27,742 nucleotides of DNA from the NCBI GenBank assembly GCA_016784945.1, contig JADHTP010000012.1, positions 1-27,742 of the forward strand. Direction: 5' to 3'. This document shows positions 1-8,704 of the stretch, piece after piece (position 1 is the stretch's first letter; each line of letters begins with the position of its first letter). The position numbers and the translations under genes were made by a program. This DNA comes from Deltaproteobacteria bacterium (GTDB lineage Bacteria > Myxococcota_A > UBA9042 > DTJE01). The notes below the pieces were generated by a model. That model made no database searches. It saw only the letters and a program-made list of their open reading frames with translations, and was not told where the DNA came from.

Positions 1-558
1 GACTACACGCCAATTCAGTATGGCGACATCCTGCTTGCCGGCTCTGGCGAGACCATTGAAGAAATCGGAAAATCGGCGGTGAACCTGCTCACCGAGTCCG
101 CCTGTTGTGGAGGCGACGTCGTTATCTTCCGGCCCGCCATCGCTGTTGACGCCAAGTTCCTCGGCCTCGCCACCGACTGCCCACTGGCCGCCTACCAGAA
201 GTCATGCATGGGGCGGGGTATAACCGTCATGCACATTTACGGTGACGAACTGAAGTACCTATTCGTGACCCTCCCCCCCCTGCCCGAACAAGCCGCCATC
301 GTCGACTACCTCGACCAGGCCGCCGCCGCCATCAACACCACCATCACCCGCGCCAACCGCGAGATCGAACTCCTGGGCGAATACCGCACCCGCCTGATCG
401 CCGACGTGGTCACCGGCAAGCTCGATGTGCGCGACGCCGCGGCCGACCTGCCTGAAGTCGATCCGCTGACGGAATCCGACGACGCGGACGACCTGGAATC
501 TGACCTCGACATGGATGCAGGCGAACCCGACGAAGTACTTGAGGAGGTAGAAGCATGA
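1..558 (+). CDS. hsdS: Type I restriction-modification specificity subunit HsdS, C-terminal part (5' end outside window)
   Basis: The frame is open from base 1, so the gene starts upstream of the window and only its last 185 codons are present. HsdS carries the two target recognition domains that give the HsdR2M2S complex its DNA specificity. The visible part is the end of the second recognition domain followed by the conserved helix, recognisable from LPPLPEQAAIVDYLD (about residues 92-106 of the fragment) and a long helix ending in YRTRLIADVVTGKLDVR. The last 40 or so residues are an acidic Asp/Glu-rich tail, longer than in many HsdS proteins. The stop overlaps the hsdR start by four bases (ATGA), so the two are translationally coupled. 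HsdM should lie upstream, outside the window. Family assignment is strong; the target sequence cannot be read from this fragment. Confidence 0.9.
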   Translation, partial: DYTPIQYGDILLAGSGETIEEIGKSAVNLLTESACCGGDVVIFRPAIAVDAKFLGLATDCPLAAYQKSCMGRGITVMHIYGDELKYLFVTLPPLPEQAAIVDYLDQAAAAINTTITRANREIELLGEYRTRLIADVVTGKLDVRDAAADLPEVDPLTESDDADDLESDLDMDAGEPDEVLEEVEA

Positions 559-3557
559 CCACCGACACCACCGAAAGCGGCCTCGAACGGCTGATCTGCA
601 CCGCGCTGGCCGGGAACCCGTGTGACCCACCTACCGCAGGCACGGTCCGCGAACCTGTTGCCAGTTACGGCGGCGTGGGCTGGAGTCCGGGCAACCCTCA
701 CGACTATGAACGCGAGTACTGCGTCGATCTGGTGCAACTTGCCGCCTTCCTCCAAGCGACCCAGCCCGAGCCGGCCGAATCGCTAGCACTGAACGAAGAC
801 GGACCGACACGGCGCAAATTTCTAGCACGCTTACAGGGCGAGGTTTCCAAGCGTGGAACCATCGATGTGCTGCGTCACGGCATCAAGCACGGCGCCCACG
901 ACCTCGACCTCTTTTTCGGCACCCCCTCAAAAGACAACGAGAAAGCCAGGGCGCTGTTCGAGCAGAACCGCTTTACCGTTACCCGGCAGCTCAAGTACAG
1001 CCGCGACGAGACCGGGCGCGCCCTGGACATCGGGCTCTTCATCAACGGCTTGCCGGTCTTCACCTTCGAGCTGAAGAACAGCCTCACCAAGCAGACTGTG
1101 GACGACGCAGTCTGGCAGTACAAGAGCGACCGCAACCCACGCGAAAAACTCTTCGAGTTCGGTCGTTGTGTGGCTCACTTCGCCCTCGACGAGAGCGAGG
1201 TGATGTTCTGCACGCACCTCAAGGGCAAGGCATCGTGGTTCCTGCCCTTCAACCGAGGCTGGAACGACGGCGCGGGCAACCCGCCCAACCCCGATGGCCT
1301 CAAGACCGACTACCTCTGGCGCGAGGTGCTCACCCGGAAAAGCCTGACCAACATCCTCGAAAACTACGCCCAGGTGGTGGAGGAGAAGAACGAGAAGACG
1401 GGCAAGAAAAAGAAAACCCAGATCTGGCCCCGCTACCACCAGCTCGACGTTGTGCGCAAGCTACTCGCCGATGCGAGTGAGCACGGCGCAGGCAAGCGAT
1501 ACCTGATTCAGCATTCAGCGGGCAGCGGCAAGTCCAACTCCATCGCCTGGCTCGCCCATCAGCTGATTGGAATCGAGAAGGTCAATACGGCCGCCTTTGA
1601 CTCGATTATCGTTGTCACCGATCGTCGAATCCTCGACAAGCAGATCCGCGACACGATCAAGCAGTACGCTCAAGTCGGCGCGACGGTCGGCCACGCCGAA
1701 CGCTCGGGCGACCTGCGCAAGTTCATCGAGGACGGCAAGAAGATCATCATCTCGACGGTGCAGAAGTTCCCGTTTATCCTCAAGGAAATCGGCGACGAGC
1801 AGCGCGATCGCACCTTCGCCATCATTATCGACGAGGCCCACTCGAGTCAGGGCGGCAAGACCAGCTCGGCCATGGCGCAGGCGCTGTCCGAGGCAGGCGA
1901 AGTCGCCGAGGACGAGACCTGCGAGGACCAGATCAATCGTCTGATGGAGTCGCGCAAGCTGCTGCCCAACGCCAGCTACTTCGCCTTCACCGCCACCCCC
2001 AAGAACAAGACGCTGGAGATCTTCGGCCGGGCTGACCCGCAGGCGGACGGCACAGTCAAGCACCACGCCTTCCATACCTACTCGATGAAGCAGGCCATAC
2101 AGGAGAAATTCATCCGGGATGTGCTTGCTCAGTACACGCCGGTAGAGAGCTATTACAAGCTGGCCAAGACGGTGGACGACGACCCGGAGTTCGATACCAA
2201 CAAGGCGAGCAAGAAGCTGCGGAAGTTTGTTGAGGGCCATGACCATGCCATTCGCTTGAAGGTGGAGATCATGGTCGATCACTTCCACGACCAGGTGCTG
2301 GCCAGGAACAAGATCGGCGGTCAGGCCCGCGCCATGGTGGTGACCAATGGCATCGAGCGAGCTGTGCAGTATTACCGCGCCTTCAGTGCTTATCTGAAAG
2401 AGCGAAAGAGCAAGTGCGAGGCCATCGTTGCGTTCTCGGGTGAGCACGAGTTTGACGGCCGGAAGGTCAGCGAGGCATCGCTCAACGGCTTCCCGTCCGG
2501 CAAGATTGCCGAGAAGATCCAGGAAGATCCCTACCGATTCCTGATCTGCGCCGACAAATTCCAGACCGGCTACGACGAGCCATTGCTGCACACCATGTAC
2601 GTGGACAAGACGCTCTCTGGCATCAAGGCGGTGCAGACGCTGTCACGACTGAATCGCGCCCACCCCAAGAAGCACGACGTCTTCGTACTCGACTTCCTCA
2701 ACGACATCGACACCATTCGCGACTCGTTTGCGGACTTCTATCGGGCGACCGTGTTGGCCGACGAGACCGACCCCAACAAGCTGCACGACATCCAGGCCGA
2801 TCTGGACGGGGCGCAGGTGTACTCCGAGGCACAGATCGATCATCTGGTGCAACTCTACCTCGGCGGCGCCGAGCGCGATCAACTTGACCCGATCCTCGAT
2901 GCCTGCGTGGCCAAGTACCTTGATGATCTTGATGAAGACGGCCAGGTGGACTTCAAGGGCAAGGCCAAGGGCTTCGTGCGTACCTACGAATTCCTCTCCA
3001 CGGTGCTGCCCTACACCAACGCGGCCTGGGAGAAGCGTTCGATCTTTTTGAACTTTCTGGTTTCGAAGCTTCCCTCCCCGAAGGAAGAAGACCTCTCCAA
3101 AGGCATTCTGGATTCGATCGACATGGACGGCTATCGCGTGGAAAAGCGTGCGGTTCAGAAGATCCTGCTGGGTGATGACGATGCCGAGATCGATCCGGTC
3201 CCCGTCAGCGCAGGCGGCTTCCGCCCCGAAGCGGAGCTGGACCTTCTGTCGAACATCCTCAAGAGCTTCAACGACCACTTCGGTGACATCCCGTGGGAGG
3301 ACGCAGACCGGGTGCGCGAGCTGATCACCGAGACGATCCCTGCGCGGGTTGCCGAGGATTCGGCCTACAAAAACGCCCGGGCCCGTCCGGACAAACAGAA
3401 CGCCAGGATCGAGCACGACAAGGCACTGGTGCGGGTCATGACCGCGGTAATGAAGGACGATACCGAACTGTTCAAGCAGTACATGGACAACGAGGGCTTC
3501 AAGCGCTGGATGACCGACACGGTGTTCAACCTGACATTCAACAGCGACGGGCCCTGA
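555..3557 (+). CDS. hsdR: Type I restriction endonuclease subunit R (HsdR)
   Basis: This complete 1000-aa protein has the usual length for the ATP-dependent translocase and nuclease subunit of a type I system. The N-terminal nuclease domain shows the PD-(D/E)XK core: an Asp at about residue 158 (ALDIGLFINGLPVF) followed by the ELK triad at about 173-175. The SF2 motor follows, with Walker A HSAGSGKSNS at about 319-328, the DEAH box in IIIDEAHSSQ at about 423-432, and FTATP (motif III) at about 477-481. The helicase C-half includes ICADKFQTGYDEP and QTLSRLNRAHP, the latter being motif VI. The C-terminal 250 residues form the helical region that binds the methylase. A GAGGAGGT ribosome site inside hsdS precedes the ATG, which overlaps the hsdS stop. 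No key residue is missing, so the subunit should be active. It cleaves DNA far from the recognition site after translocation and depends on HsdM and HsdS. Confidence 0.95.
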   Translation: MTTDTTESGLERLICTALAGNPCDPPTAGTVREPVASYGGVGWSPGNPHDYEREYCVDLVQLAAFLQATQPEPAESLALNEDGPTRRKFLARLQGEVSKRGTIDVLRHGIKHGAHDLDLFFGTPSKDNEKARALFEQNRFTVTRQLKYSRDETGRALDIGLFINGLPVFTFELKNSLTKQTVDDAVWQYKSDRNPREKLFEFGRCVAHFALDESEVMFCTHLKGKASWFLPFNRGWNDGAGNPPNPDGLKTDYLWREVLTRKSLTNILENYAQVVEEKNEKTGKKKKTQIWPRYHQLDVVRKLLADASEHGAGKRYLIQHSAGSGKSNSIAWLAHQLIGIEKVNTAAFDSIIVVTDRRILDKQIRDTIKQYAQVGATVGHAERSGDLRKFIEDGKKIIISTVQKFPFILKEIGDEQRDRTFAIIIDEAHSSQGGKTSSAMAQALSEAGEVAEDETCEDQINRLMESRKLLPNASYFAFTATPKNKTLEIFGRADPQADGTVKHHAFHTYSMKQAIQEKFIRDVLAQYTPVESYYKLAKTVDDDPEFDTNKASKKLRKFVEGHDHAIRLKVEIMVDHFHDQVLARNKIGGQARAMVVTNGIERAVQYYRAFSAYLKERKSKCEAIVAFSGEHEFDGRKVSEASLNGFPSGKIAEKIQEDPYRFLICADKFQTGYDEPLLHTMYVDKTLSGIKAVQTLSRLNRAHPKKHDVFVLDFLNDIDTIRDSFADFYRATVLADETDPNKLHDIQADLDGAQVYSEAQIDHLVQLYLGGAERDQLDPILDACVAKYLDDLDEDGQVDFKGKAKGFVRTYEFLSTVLPYTNAAWEKRSIFLNFLVSKLPSPKEEDLSKGILDSIDMDGYRVEKRAVQKILLGDDDAEIDPVPVSAGGFRPEAELDLLSNILKSFNDHFGDIPWEDADRVRELITETIPARVAEDSAYKNARARPDKQNARIEHDKALVRVMTAVMKDDTELFKQYMDNEGFKRWMTDTVFNLTFNSDGP

Positions 3558-3564
3558 CAACAGC

Positions 3565-3806
3565 ATGCAGCGGACGCGTCAAAGGCGCGCGCCGCTGATC
3601 TACGAAATCTTCGCGGCAGCGGGGCATCCGACGCCACGCTGCAACCTCGCCAACGTGATGGTCAACGGGGAACCCCTGGGGCCCTCGAAGTGCTTGTCAG
3701 CCACGGCGACGGCTTCAACAAGAGCCGCAACAACTTCTACGTCTACTTCGATCCCGCGGACGACGGCCGCGAAATGATCGTTTGTTACGCCTGTTTCGGC
3801 TTGTAG
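3565..3806 (+). pseudogene. Small frameshifted gene remnant downstream of hsdR
   Basis: The first half reads sensibly in the frame of the ATG at 3565 (LIYEIFAAAGHPTP, then NLANVMVNGEPLGPSK). After about base 3690 that frame degenerates into Thr/Ala/Ser-rich low complexity. The neighbouring frame then becomes protein-like (VLVSHGDGFNKSRNNFYVY, then FDPADDGREMIVCYACFGL) and ends at the TAG at 3804-3806. Loss of one base near 3690 explains this. I do not recognise the family. No good ribosome site precedes the ATG, so the true 5' end may be missing. A sequencing error or two unrelated short frames remain possible. It lies at the right edge of the restriction locus, just before sequence of different style begins. 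Confidence 0.45.
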
Positions 3807-3866
3807 GAACAGACGACAGGCTACCCCCCGGTGGACGCCCCCCGCGCTCTCGGCTAAGGTCTTTCC

Positions 3867-5579
3867 ATGGACGGCAAAGGCGCCACCCGGTACGACCTTC
3901 TGGCCCTCGGGGGCTTCCTGTGCCTGGCCGTGGCGCTGGCCCTCATCCCCTTCATCACGCCGGACCTGTGGTCCATGGACCGGTTCTTCCACGAAATCAG
4001 GTTGCTGGAGGTACACCGCTGCCTGGGCGAGGGTCACCTCTGGCCCGACTGGTCGCCTGACCTCGCCCACGGACACGGCCAACCCCTCTTTCACTACTAC
4101 CCCGTCGGTCTCTACCTCCTGGCGTCACCGCTACTCGGACTGGGCATGGACCCGAAACAGGCCCTGCTCGTGGTGGTGACCCTGGCCTTTGCCCTGAGCG
4201 CCTACGCGGTCTACCGGACCGTGTGGAGCCGGGTCGGCGCCTGGGCGGGCGTGGTGGCCGGGGTCCTGTGGATGACCGCGCCTCACTTCGCCGTCAATCT
4301 GCAGGTCCGCAGCGGGCTCACCTGGATGCTGGGCCTGTCCCTTCTCCCGGTGGCCCTGGGCGGTGTCCTGGACCTGGCGCAGGGTCGCCCTTCGCGGTCC
4401 GCCTGGTTGCGGGCCGTGGGCGGCCTGGCGGCACTCTGCCTCGTGCACAACCTGGTGGCCCTCCTGGCGGCGGGGGCTTGCGTGGTTCTGGCCCTGGCCG
4501 TGGGGATCTCCTCCAGGGAGCGGGGCGGCTTCGTGGGTCCCCTGACGGCGCTGGCCCTGGCCCTGGCCATGACCGCCTTCTTCTGGCTTCCGGCTGCACT
4601 GGACATGTCCCTGGTCCACCTGGAGCGCATGAACACGGGCTTCTTCGATCCGGCAAAGCACGGGGTCTACCCGTCCCAACTGGTGGGCATCGCCTTCGGC
4701 CGCGGCCCCAGCGTGCCCGGGCCGGACGACGGGATGAGCCTGTCCATGGGGGCCTTCCACGCCCTGGGCCTGCTGGTGGTTCTGATGTTCGCCGTGGTCC
4801 GGGCGAAACGGGTGGGCCGCACCGGGTGGACCCTGCTGGGGTCCGCCGTGGTCATTGTCCTCGTCATGCTCCCCGTATCGGGTGGGGTGTTCCACGTGGT
4901 GCCTCTCATCGGATTCCTGCAGTTCCCCTGGCGTCTCCTGGGCCCCCTGGCCCTGGTGGTGGCCTGGGTGGTGCCCCTGGCGGGTTTTGCGGTGCTGCCT
5001 TCCCGGGCGGCCCGGGTGGGGTCCGTTCTGTTGGTCGCGGCCGTGCTGGCTTCCACGGGACCCTCCTTCATGGACCTCCGGATCATGACTGTGGAGGAAT
5101 ACGCGGCCTTTGACAGCGTTCGGGAAAAGGGTGTGGACGGCATTGCCGAGTCACCCGACCCCTACTCCACCACCACGGGCGTGCTCGAATACCTCCCGCG
5201 GACGGCGCCCGGATATCCTGAAGTTCCGTCGGCCGCGCTGGTGGAAGCACCGCCCTGGGTCGAGGTGACGAAAGCGGAAAAGGACTGCTCGGGCGTGCAG
5301 GTGGAAGTCCGAACCGACCAGGCGGGCGCCCTCCGGATCAACGTGTTCGATTTCCCGTTCTTCGCCGTCGACCTGGACGGCCTGCCGGCCCCCCATCGAA
5401 CCGATCCCGAGACGGGCTTCGTCCTGGTGGGCATGACCGAGCCCGGCGCCCACACGGTGTCCCTGCGGCTTACTTCCACGCCGATCCAGGCGCCGGCCAC
5501 GGCCCTGTCCCTTGTGGGGCTCCTGGCGGCGGCGGTGCTGGCGTGGCGACGGCGCAAGGGATGGGACCCATCTTCATGA
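3867..5579 (+). CDS. Polytopic membrane protein, 6-pyruvoyl-tetrahydropterin synthase-related / GT-C glycosyltransferase-like
   Basis: This 570-aa protein has roughly ten to twelve hydrophobic segments. An N-terminal membrane helix (about 12-32) is followed by an extracytoplasmic loop with an acidic Asp and the signature HGHGQPLFHYYPVGLYLLASP (about 71-91). That order is characteristic of the PTPS-related membrane domain, a relative of GT-C lipid-linked sugar transferases. A periplasmic beta-rich region (about 430-540) precedes a last helix and a short basic tail ending in RRRKG. By family it would act in the inner membrane, using a polyprenyl-phosphate sugar donor, but the substrate is unknown. 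The start fits the topology and has a weak AAGG element eight bases upstream. Its stop overlaps the convergent pyrophosphorylase-like gene by six bases. The domain family is fairly secure; enzymatic activity is inferred. Confidence 0.7.
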   Translation: MDGKGATRYDLLALGGFLCLAVALALIPFITPDLWSMDRFFHEIRLLEVHRCLGEGHLWPDWSPDLAHGHGQPLFHYYPVGLYLLASPLLGLGMDPKQALLVVVTLAFALSAYAVYRTVWSRVGAWAGVVAGVLWMTAPHFAVNLQVRSGLTWMLGLSLLPVALGGVLDLAQGRPSRSAWLRAVGGLAALCLVHNLVALLAAGACVVLALAVGISSRERGGFVGPLTALALALAMTAFFWLPAALDMSLVHLERMNTGFFDPAKHGVYPSQLVGIAFGRGPSVPGPDDGMSLSMGAFHALGLLVVLMFAVVRAKRVGRTGWTLLGSAVVIVLVMLPVSGGVFHVVPLIGFLQFPWRLLGPLALVVAWVVPLAGFAVLPSRAARVGSVLLVAAVLASTGPSFMDLRIMTVEEYAAFDSVREKGVDGIAESPDPYSTTTGVLEYLPRTAPGYPEVPSAALVEAPPWVEVTKAEKDCSGVQVEVRTDQAGALRINVFDFPFFAVDLDGLPAPHRTDPETGFVLVGMTEPGAHTVSLRLTSTPIQAPATALSLVGLLAAAVLAWRRRKGWDPSS

Positions 5580-7346
5580 GAGGGTCTTTGTCTCTCCCGG
5601 GGGCACCACAAGGGTGACGTCCCTTTCCAGGCGGGTACCGTCCGGGACCACCAGGCATCCGTCGCCTTCCACCGACAGGTCCACGGCAACCCCCGGGCCC
5701 ACGGACACGTGACGGCCCAGACTGAGCCTGCCCGCCGACGGAGGATCTTCCCCGATGGCCCGGGTGTCCGGATCAAATGCCAGCGAACCGTAGGGCCGTC
5801 GCGCCGACACCCGGAACACGGCAGCTTCCCCCACGTCCAGACCCTCGGTAAAGGGCAGGCTCCCGTCCGGTCCGTGCCGCACGCCCAGGTAGACGCTGGC
5901 GTCACGGGCCACGCGCCAGCCCACCCCGGCGCCACGCAGGGGATGGGAACCGGGACCCAGGCAGGGATCGATCTCAACGTGGGCGTTCTCGTGCACGCGC
6001 GCCCCGGCCCCGGTGAGCCGGGCGGCGTCACGGGCGGCCAGGGCCGCCATCGTGGACTCCAGGGAGTCGGACCCGGCAAGGCTCTTGGTGGGCAGAAAAA
6101 AGCCGTCCCGGCCCACTTGTATAACGCCCACGCGGTCCGCGTCGAGGTGCCGTGACAGGTCCTGGTTGAGCATCTCCCAGGTGCTGCTGGCGACACGTCG
6201 GTCGCCCACCTGGACCTCCTTGCCGGTGTACAGGGTGGGCTTCAGGTCGGCCCGAACGGCCGCCAGGTCCACCAGGTTCGTGCAGATGTGGGCCAGGGAG
6301 AATCGGGGATTCCCATCGGGCGCCAGGGCCTCGGACAGTTCCTTCGGACACACCGAATACTCCACGCATTCCAGTAGGCCCGTACGGCCGTTCAGGGCCA
6401 CGAGGCCCACGGGCTCGTCGGGGCGTGTCCTTTGAACCACGCTCAACGTCAACTGGTGGTTGCCCCGGATGTGGTAGCCGATCCGGGCCTCGTCCAGGCC
6501 ATTGGCCGCCCCGTTGTCCACGTTGTGCAGGACCAGGTGGCGGACACCGGCGTCGGACAGCCTCGATGCCATGGTCCGTCCTTTTTCCCCCGGTTCCAGG
6601 AGGGCGCGGAACACGCCCCCGTGACCGTCCCCGGTGAACAACAGGTGACCGTCGGGCAGGGCCAGCAGGTCGCCGTCGGCGTCGAGCCGTGGATGCTCGG
6701 CCTGGGGCAGGATCAGGAGGCAATCCCGGGGGTGTCCCCACAGGGGCGCCGTGCGGGCCCACCGGCGCACCGCATCGTCGGTAAGATGGCTGGTCATCAG
6801 GATCAGACAGGGCATCCTTCCCGATCCGATCCCGGCGGCCAGGCCCTGTGCCGCGAACATCTCCAGAAACGAAAAGCCCATCACGGGAGTTACGGGGAAA
6901 AGCCCCTTGGGCGGTGCGTACCCGAGCCGGTCCACCAGTTCACGGGCCTTTGGATGGGTGTCGGCCCCGGCGAAGAACCGCGTGGCCGCCCCGCCCGAGA
7001 ACACCAGGACCGACCAGTGGCCCGCCTCCAGGGACGCCCGGCCCGCGACCTCCAGTTCCTCCCGGTCCGGTCCCGTGACGCGACCGGGGTCCACGGGCCT
7101 GAGGTCGTCAACCGGCCCTGTGCCATCGCCCTCGTGCATCGCGCGGCGGTGTCCCGCCACCCACGCCAGGTCCACCCGGGCGAAGTCCTCGAAAAAGGCG
7201 GTCAGTTCCCTTGGGCCCGCCCCGACGAGGTACTTGGGGTAGGTTCCTTTGGATCCCAGGGTTCGCAGGGCCTGGTCCTGGGCCCGGATCCCGGTGCAGG
7301 CACCCTCGATGAAGGACGTCACATTCGATGGAATGGTCCGATCCAC
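5574..7346 (-). CDS. UDP-sugar pyrophosphorylase / UTP--sugar-1-phosphate uridylyltransferase family protein
   Basis: This 590-aa protein belongs to the UDPGP-type nucleotidyltransferases, which join UTP and a sugar 1-phosphate to make UDP-sugar and pyrophosphate. The nucleotide-binding loop is VFSGGAATRFF (115-125), a variant of the usual GGxGTRLG, followed by PPKGLFPVTP (145-154), the conserved Lys segment. A central region with HNVDNGAAN corresponds to the family's substrate-binding core. The C-terminal ~150 residues are beta-rich with repeating Gly/Val patterns, like the left-handed beta-helix tails of sugar nucleotidyltransferases. The GTG start follows a GGAGAGG element and lies one base beyond the stop of the galactokinase remnant. 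That coupling suggests an ancestral galactokinase-pyrophosphorylase pair for salvaging galactose through Gal-1-P. The sugar is inferred; UDP-GlcNAc or UDP-Glc synthesis is possible. Confidence 0.75.
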   Translation of the reverse strand: MDRTIPSNVTSFIEGACTGIRAQDQALRTLGSKGTYPKYLVGAGPRELTAFFEDFARVDLAWVAGHRRAMHEGDGTGPVDDLRPVDPGRVTGPDREELEVAGRASLEAGHWSVLVFSGGAATRFFAGADTHPKARELVDRLGYAPPKGLFPVTPVMGFSFLEMFAAQGLAAGIGSGRMPCLILMTSHLTDDAVRRWARTAPLWGHPRDCLLILPQAEHPRLDADGDLLALPDGHLLFTGDGHGGVFRALLEPGEKGRTMASRLSDAGVRHLVLHNVDNGAANGLDEARIGYHIRGNHQLTLSVVQRTRPDEPVGLVALNGRTGLLECVEYSVCPKELSEALAPDGNPRFSLAHICTNLVDLAAVRADLKPTLYTGKEVQVGDRRVASSTWEMLNQDLSRHLDADRVGVIQVGRDGFFLPTKSLAGSDSLESTMAALAARDAARLTGAGARVHENAHVEIDPCLGPGSHPLRGAGVGWRVARDASVYLGVRHGPDGSLPFTEGLDVGEAAVFRVSARRPYGSLAFDPDTRAIGEDPPSAGRLSLGRHVSVGPGVAVDLSVEGDGCLVVPDGTRLERDVTLVVPPGETKTLS

Positions 7347-7347
7347 C

Positions 7348-7764
7348 CTACAGCCTCTCCATGTTCAATCCACCGTCTGGCCTCACCGTTCGAACCACGG
7401 CGTTCCTTCCCGTCCGTGCCCTGTACCCTTTGGTCAGCGCCTTGCCGAAACTGTCCGCCTGGGATGAGCGTACCAGATTCACCGTGTTCCCTCCTAACCC
7501 GGCGCCGGTGAGTCGGGCCCCGATCACGCCGCCATCGCCGTCGGACAGGACCAGCGTGAGGCGCCCCTGTACCGGGAGGAACAGCTCGGGACAGTCGTGG
7601 CTTTTCAGTTCGTCGATCTCGTCGGGACCGGACTCCGGCGGGGAGTAGATGCCGCACCGCCACTGCCCACCGTCCCCGCAGAGCACCTGCCACCGCAGTC
7701 CGGGCGTGGTCTCCAGGGTTTCGTCACGGGGGACGTCGGGGAACGAGGGGATCCGGGTCTCCAC
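7348..7764 (-). pseudogene. Chimeric remnant: cupin-like fragment fused to galactokinase C-terminus
   Basis: This open frame of 138 codons from a GTG joins two unrelated pieces. The last ~57 residues are a galactokinase tail: GARLTGAGLGGNTVNLV is GHMP-kinase motif 3, and KGYRARTG plus VRPDGG match the end of GalK. Motifs 1 and 2, the ATP loop and the galactose site (about 300 residues) are absent. The first ~80 residues look like half a cupin: SHDCPELFLPVQG fits the H(x)3E(x)6G part of cupin motif 1, with the first His of HxH replaced by Lys. The junction lies near 7525. The frame extends upstream to an in-frame TAA at 7816-7818 and still looks protein-like there (RGEYNQEYLKSLR), so the GTG is not a convincing natural start. 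It cannot act as a galactokinase. Its stop still sits one base from the next gene's start, so the transcript may be kept for coupling. Confidence 0.6.
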
Positions 7765-7832
7765 GGTCCTCAGGGACTTGAGGTATTCCTGGTTGTACTC
7801 GCCCCGTTTCAGAGGTTACACGCCTTCCCAGT

Positions 7833-7877
7833 TCACCAGCAGGCGAGAACCAGGGGCATGGTGAGGCGGGTTTTCAT
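7833..7877 (-). other. Aborted lipoprotein-like leader peptide upstream of the chimeric remnant
   Basis: A strong GGGGGAG ribosome site five bases before an ATG at 7877 leads into 14 codons, MKTRLTMPLVLACW, then TGA. A basic start, hydrophobic stretch and LVLAC lipobox make it look like the beginning of a lipoprotein signal peptide. The frame stops at once, and the cupin-like reading resumes in another frame after a TAA at 7816. I read this as the decayed 5' end of the same secreted protein. A functional leader peptide is less likely. Confidence 0.35.
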
Positions 7878-7934
7878 CGGGACTCCCCCTGTTCGGAAAA
7901 CCGGATAGTGACGGGAAGGATCGTTCGTTCCGGA

Positions 7935-8636
7935 TCAGATGGACTTCCCGTCCAGCAGGGTCTTCAACCGGGCCACGGCGGCCGTGTGCAACTGGGACAC
8001 CCGACCCTCTGTCACGCCCAGGAACCCCGCTATTTCCTTGAAGTTCATACCCTCGGAGTAATAGAAGGTGACCACCTGTCTCTGTCGATCGGTGAGTTCT
8101 TCCACCAGGCCCGCCAGAGACCGTGCCGTTTCCTGCAGGCTCACGTTCGTTTCCGGGGACAGGACGGACGGGTCCTCCAGGAACTTGGAGGCGTTTCGTT
8201 GTCCGTCGTCGCCCATGGGACCCAGGTCGTCAAAACCGAAGACGCGCACCGGGGAATTTCTGGACATCATTCCCTGGTACTGGCTCAGGGTCACCCCCAT
8301 CCCGATGGCGATTTCCTCGGAAGTGGGCTGACGTCCCAGGTTGTTGGACAGGGACTGGATGACTTCGCCCACCTCGGTGGACTGCCGCCGGGCGGACCGT
8401 GGGGTCTGGTCCATGGCACGCAACTCGTCGATGATGGCGCCCCTGATCCTGATTTCGGCGTAGCGGTCGAAGGGGACCCCGCGGGACTCGTCGTACTGAC
8501 GTGCGGCGTTCAGAAGGCCCAGGGCACCCGCGCCGATGAGGTCGTCCAGGTCCACGTTGCGGGGAAGTCGCGCCGCCACGCGGGTCGCCACGGAGCGCAC
8601 GAGGGGCAGATAGACGGTGACGTCTTCAGGGGCCAA
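7935..8636 (-). CDS. fliA: RNA polymerase sigma factor, FliA / WhiG (sigma-28) family
   Basis: This 233-aa group 3 sigma factor directs RNA polymerase to alternative promoters, classically flagellar and chemotaxis genes. Region 2 spans about residues 20-80, with DLDDLIGAGALGLL (core binding) and FDRYAEIRIRGAIIDELR (-10 recognition and melting). Region 3 spans about 85-150 and contains LGRQPTSEEIA. Region 4 spans about 178-230, with the helix-turn-helix FKEIAGFLGVTEGRVSQLH for the -35 element. All are complete. The start is TTG, supported by AGGAGG eight bases upstream and by homologous length. No flagellar gene or anti-sigma FlgM is visible in the window. Its targets may therefore be elsewhere, or it may be a WhiG-like regulator of something else. 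The family call is firm; the gene name is by best resemblance. Confidence 0.88.
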   Translation of the reverse strand: MAPEDVTVYLPLVRSVATRVAARLPRNVDLDDLIGAGALGLLNAARQYDESRGVPFDRYAEIRIRGAIIDELRAMDQTPRSARRQSTEVGEVIQSLSNNLGRQPTSEEIAIGMGVTLSQYQGMMSRNSPVRVFGFDDLGPMGDDGQRNASKFLEDPSVLSPETNVSLQETARSLAGLVEELTDRQRQVVTFYYSEGMNFKEIAGFLGVTEGRVSQLHTAAVARLKTLLDGKSI

Positions 8637-8704
8637 GGCAGTCTCCTCCTGGAAAACGATTCTAGGGGTGGGTTGGATGAGGTGTCAAATAGGTGCAGGG
8701 GGAC

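Noticed and set aside
1515..2591. A 358-codon minus-strand frame inside hsdR
   Set aside because: It is Leu/Val-rich without domains and sits opposite the helicase motifs of HsdR.
3565..3806. Programmed ribosomal frameshift in the small gene after hsdR
   Set aside because: No slippery heptamer or downstream structure is evident near 3690, so a simple one-base loss or sequencing error is likelier.
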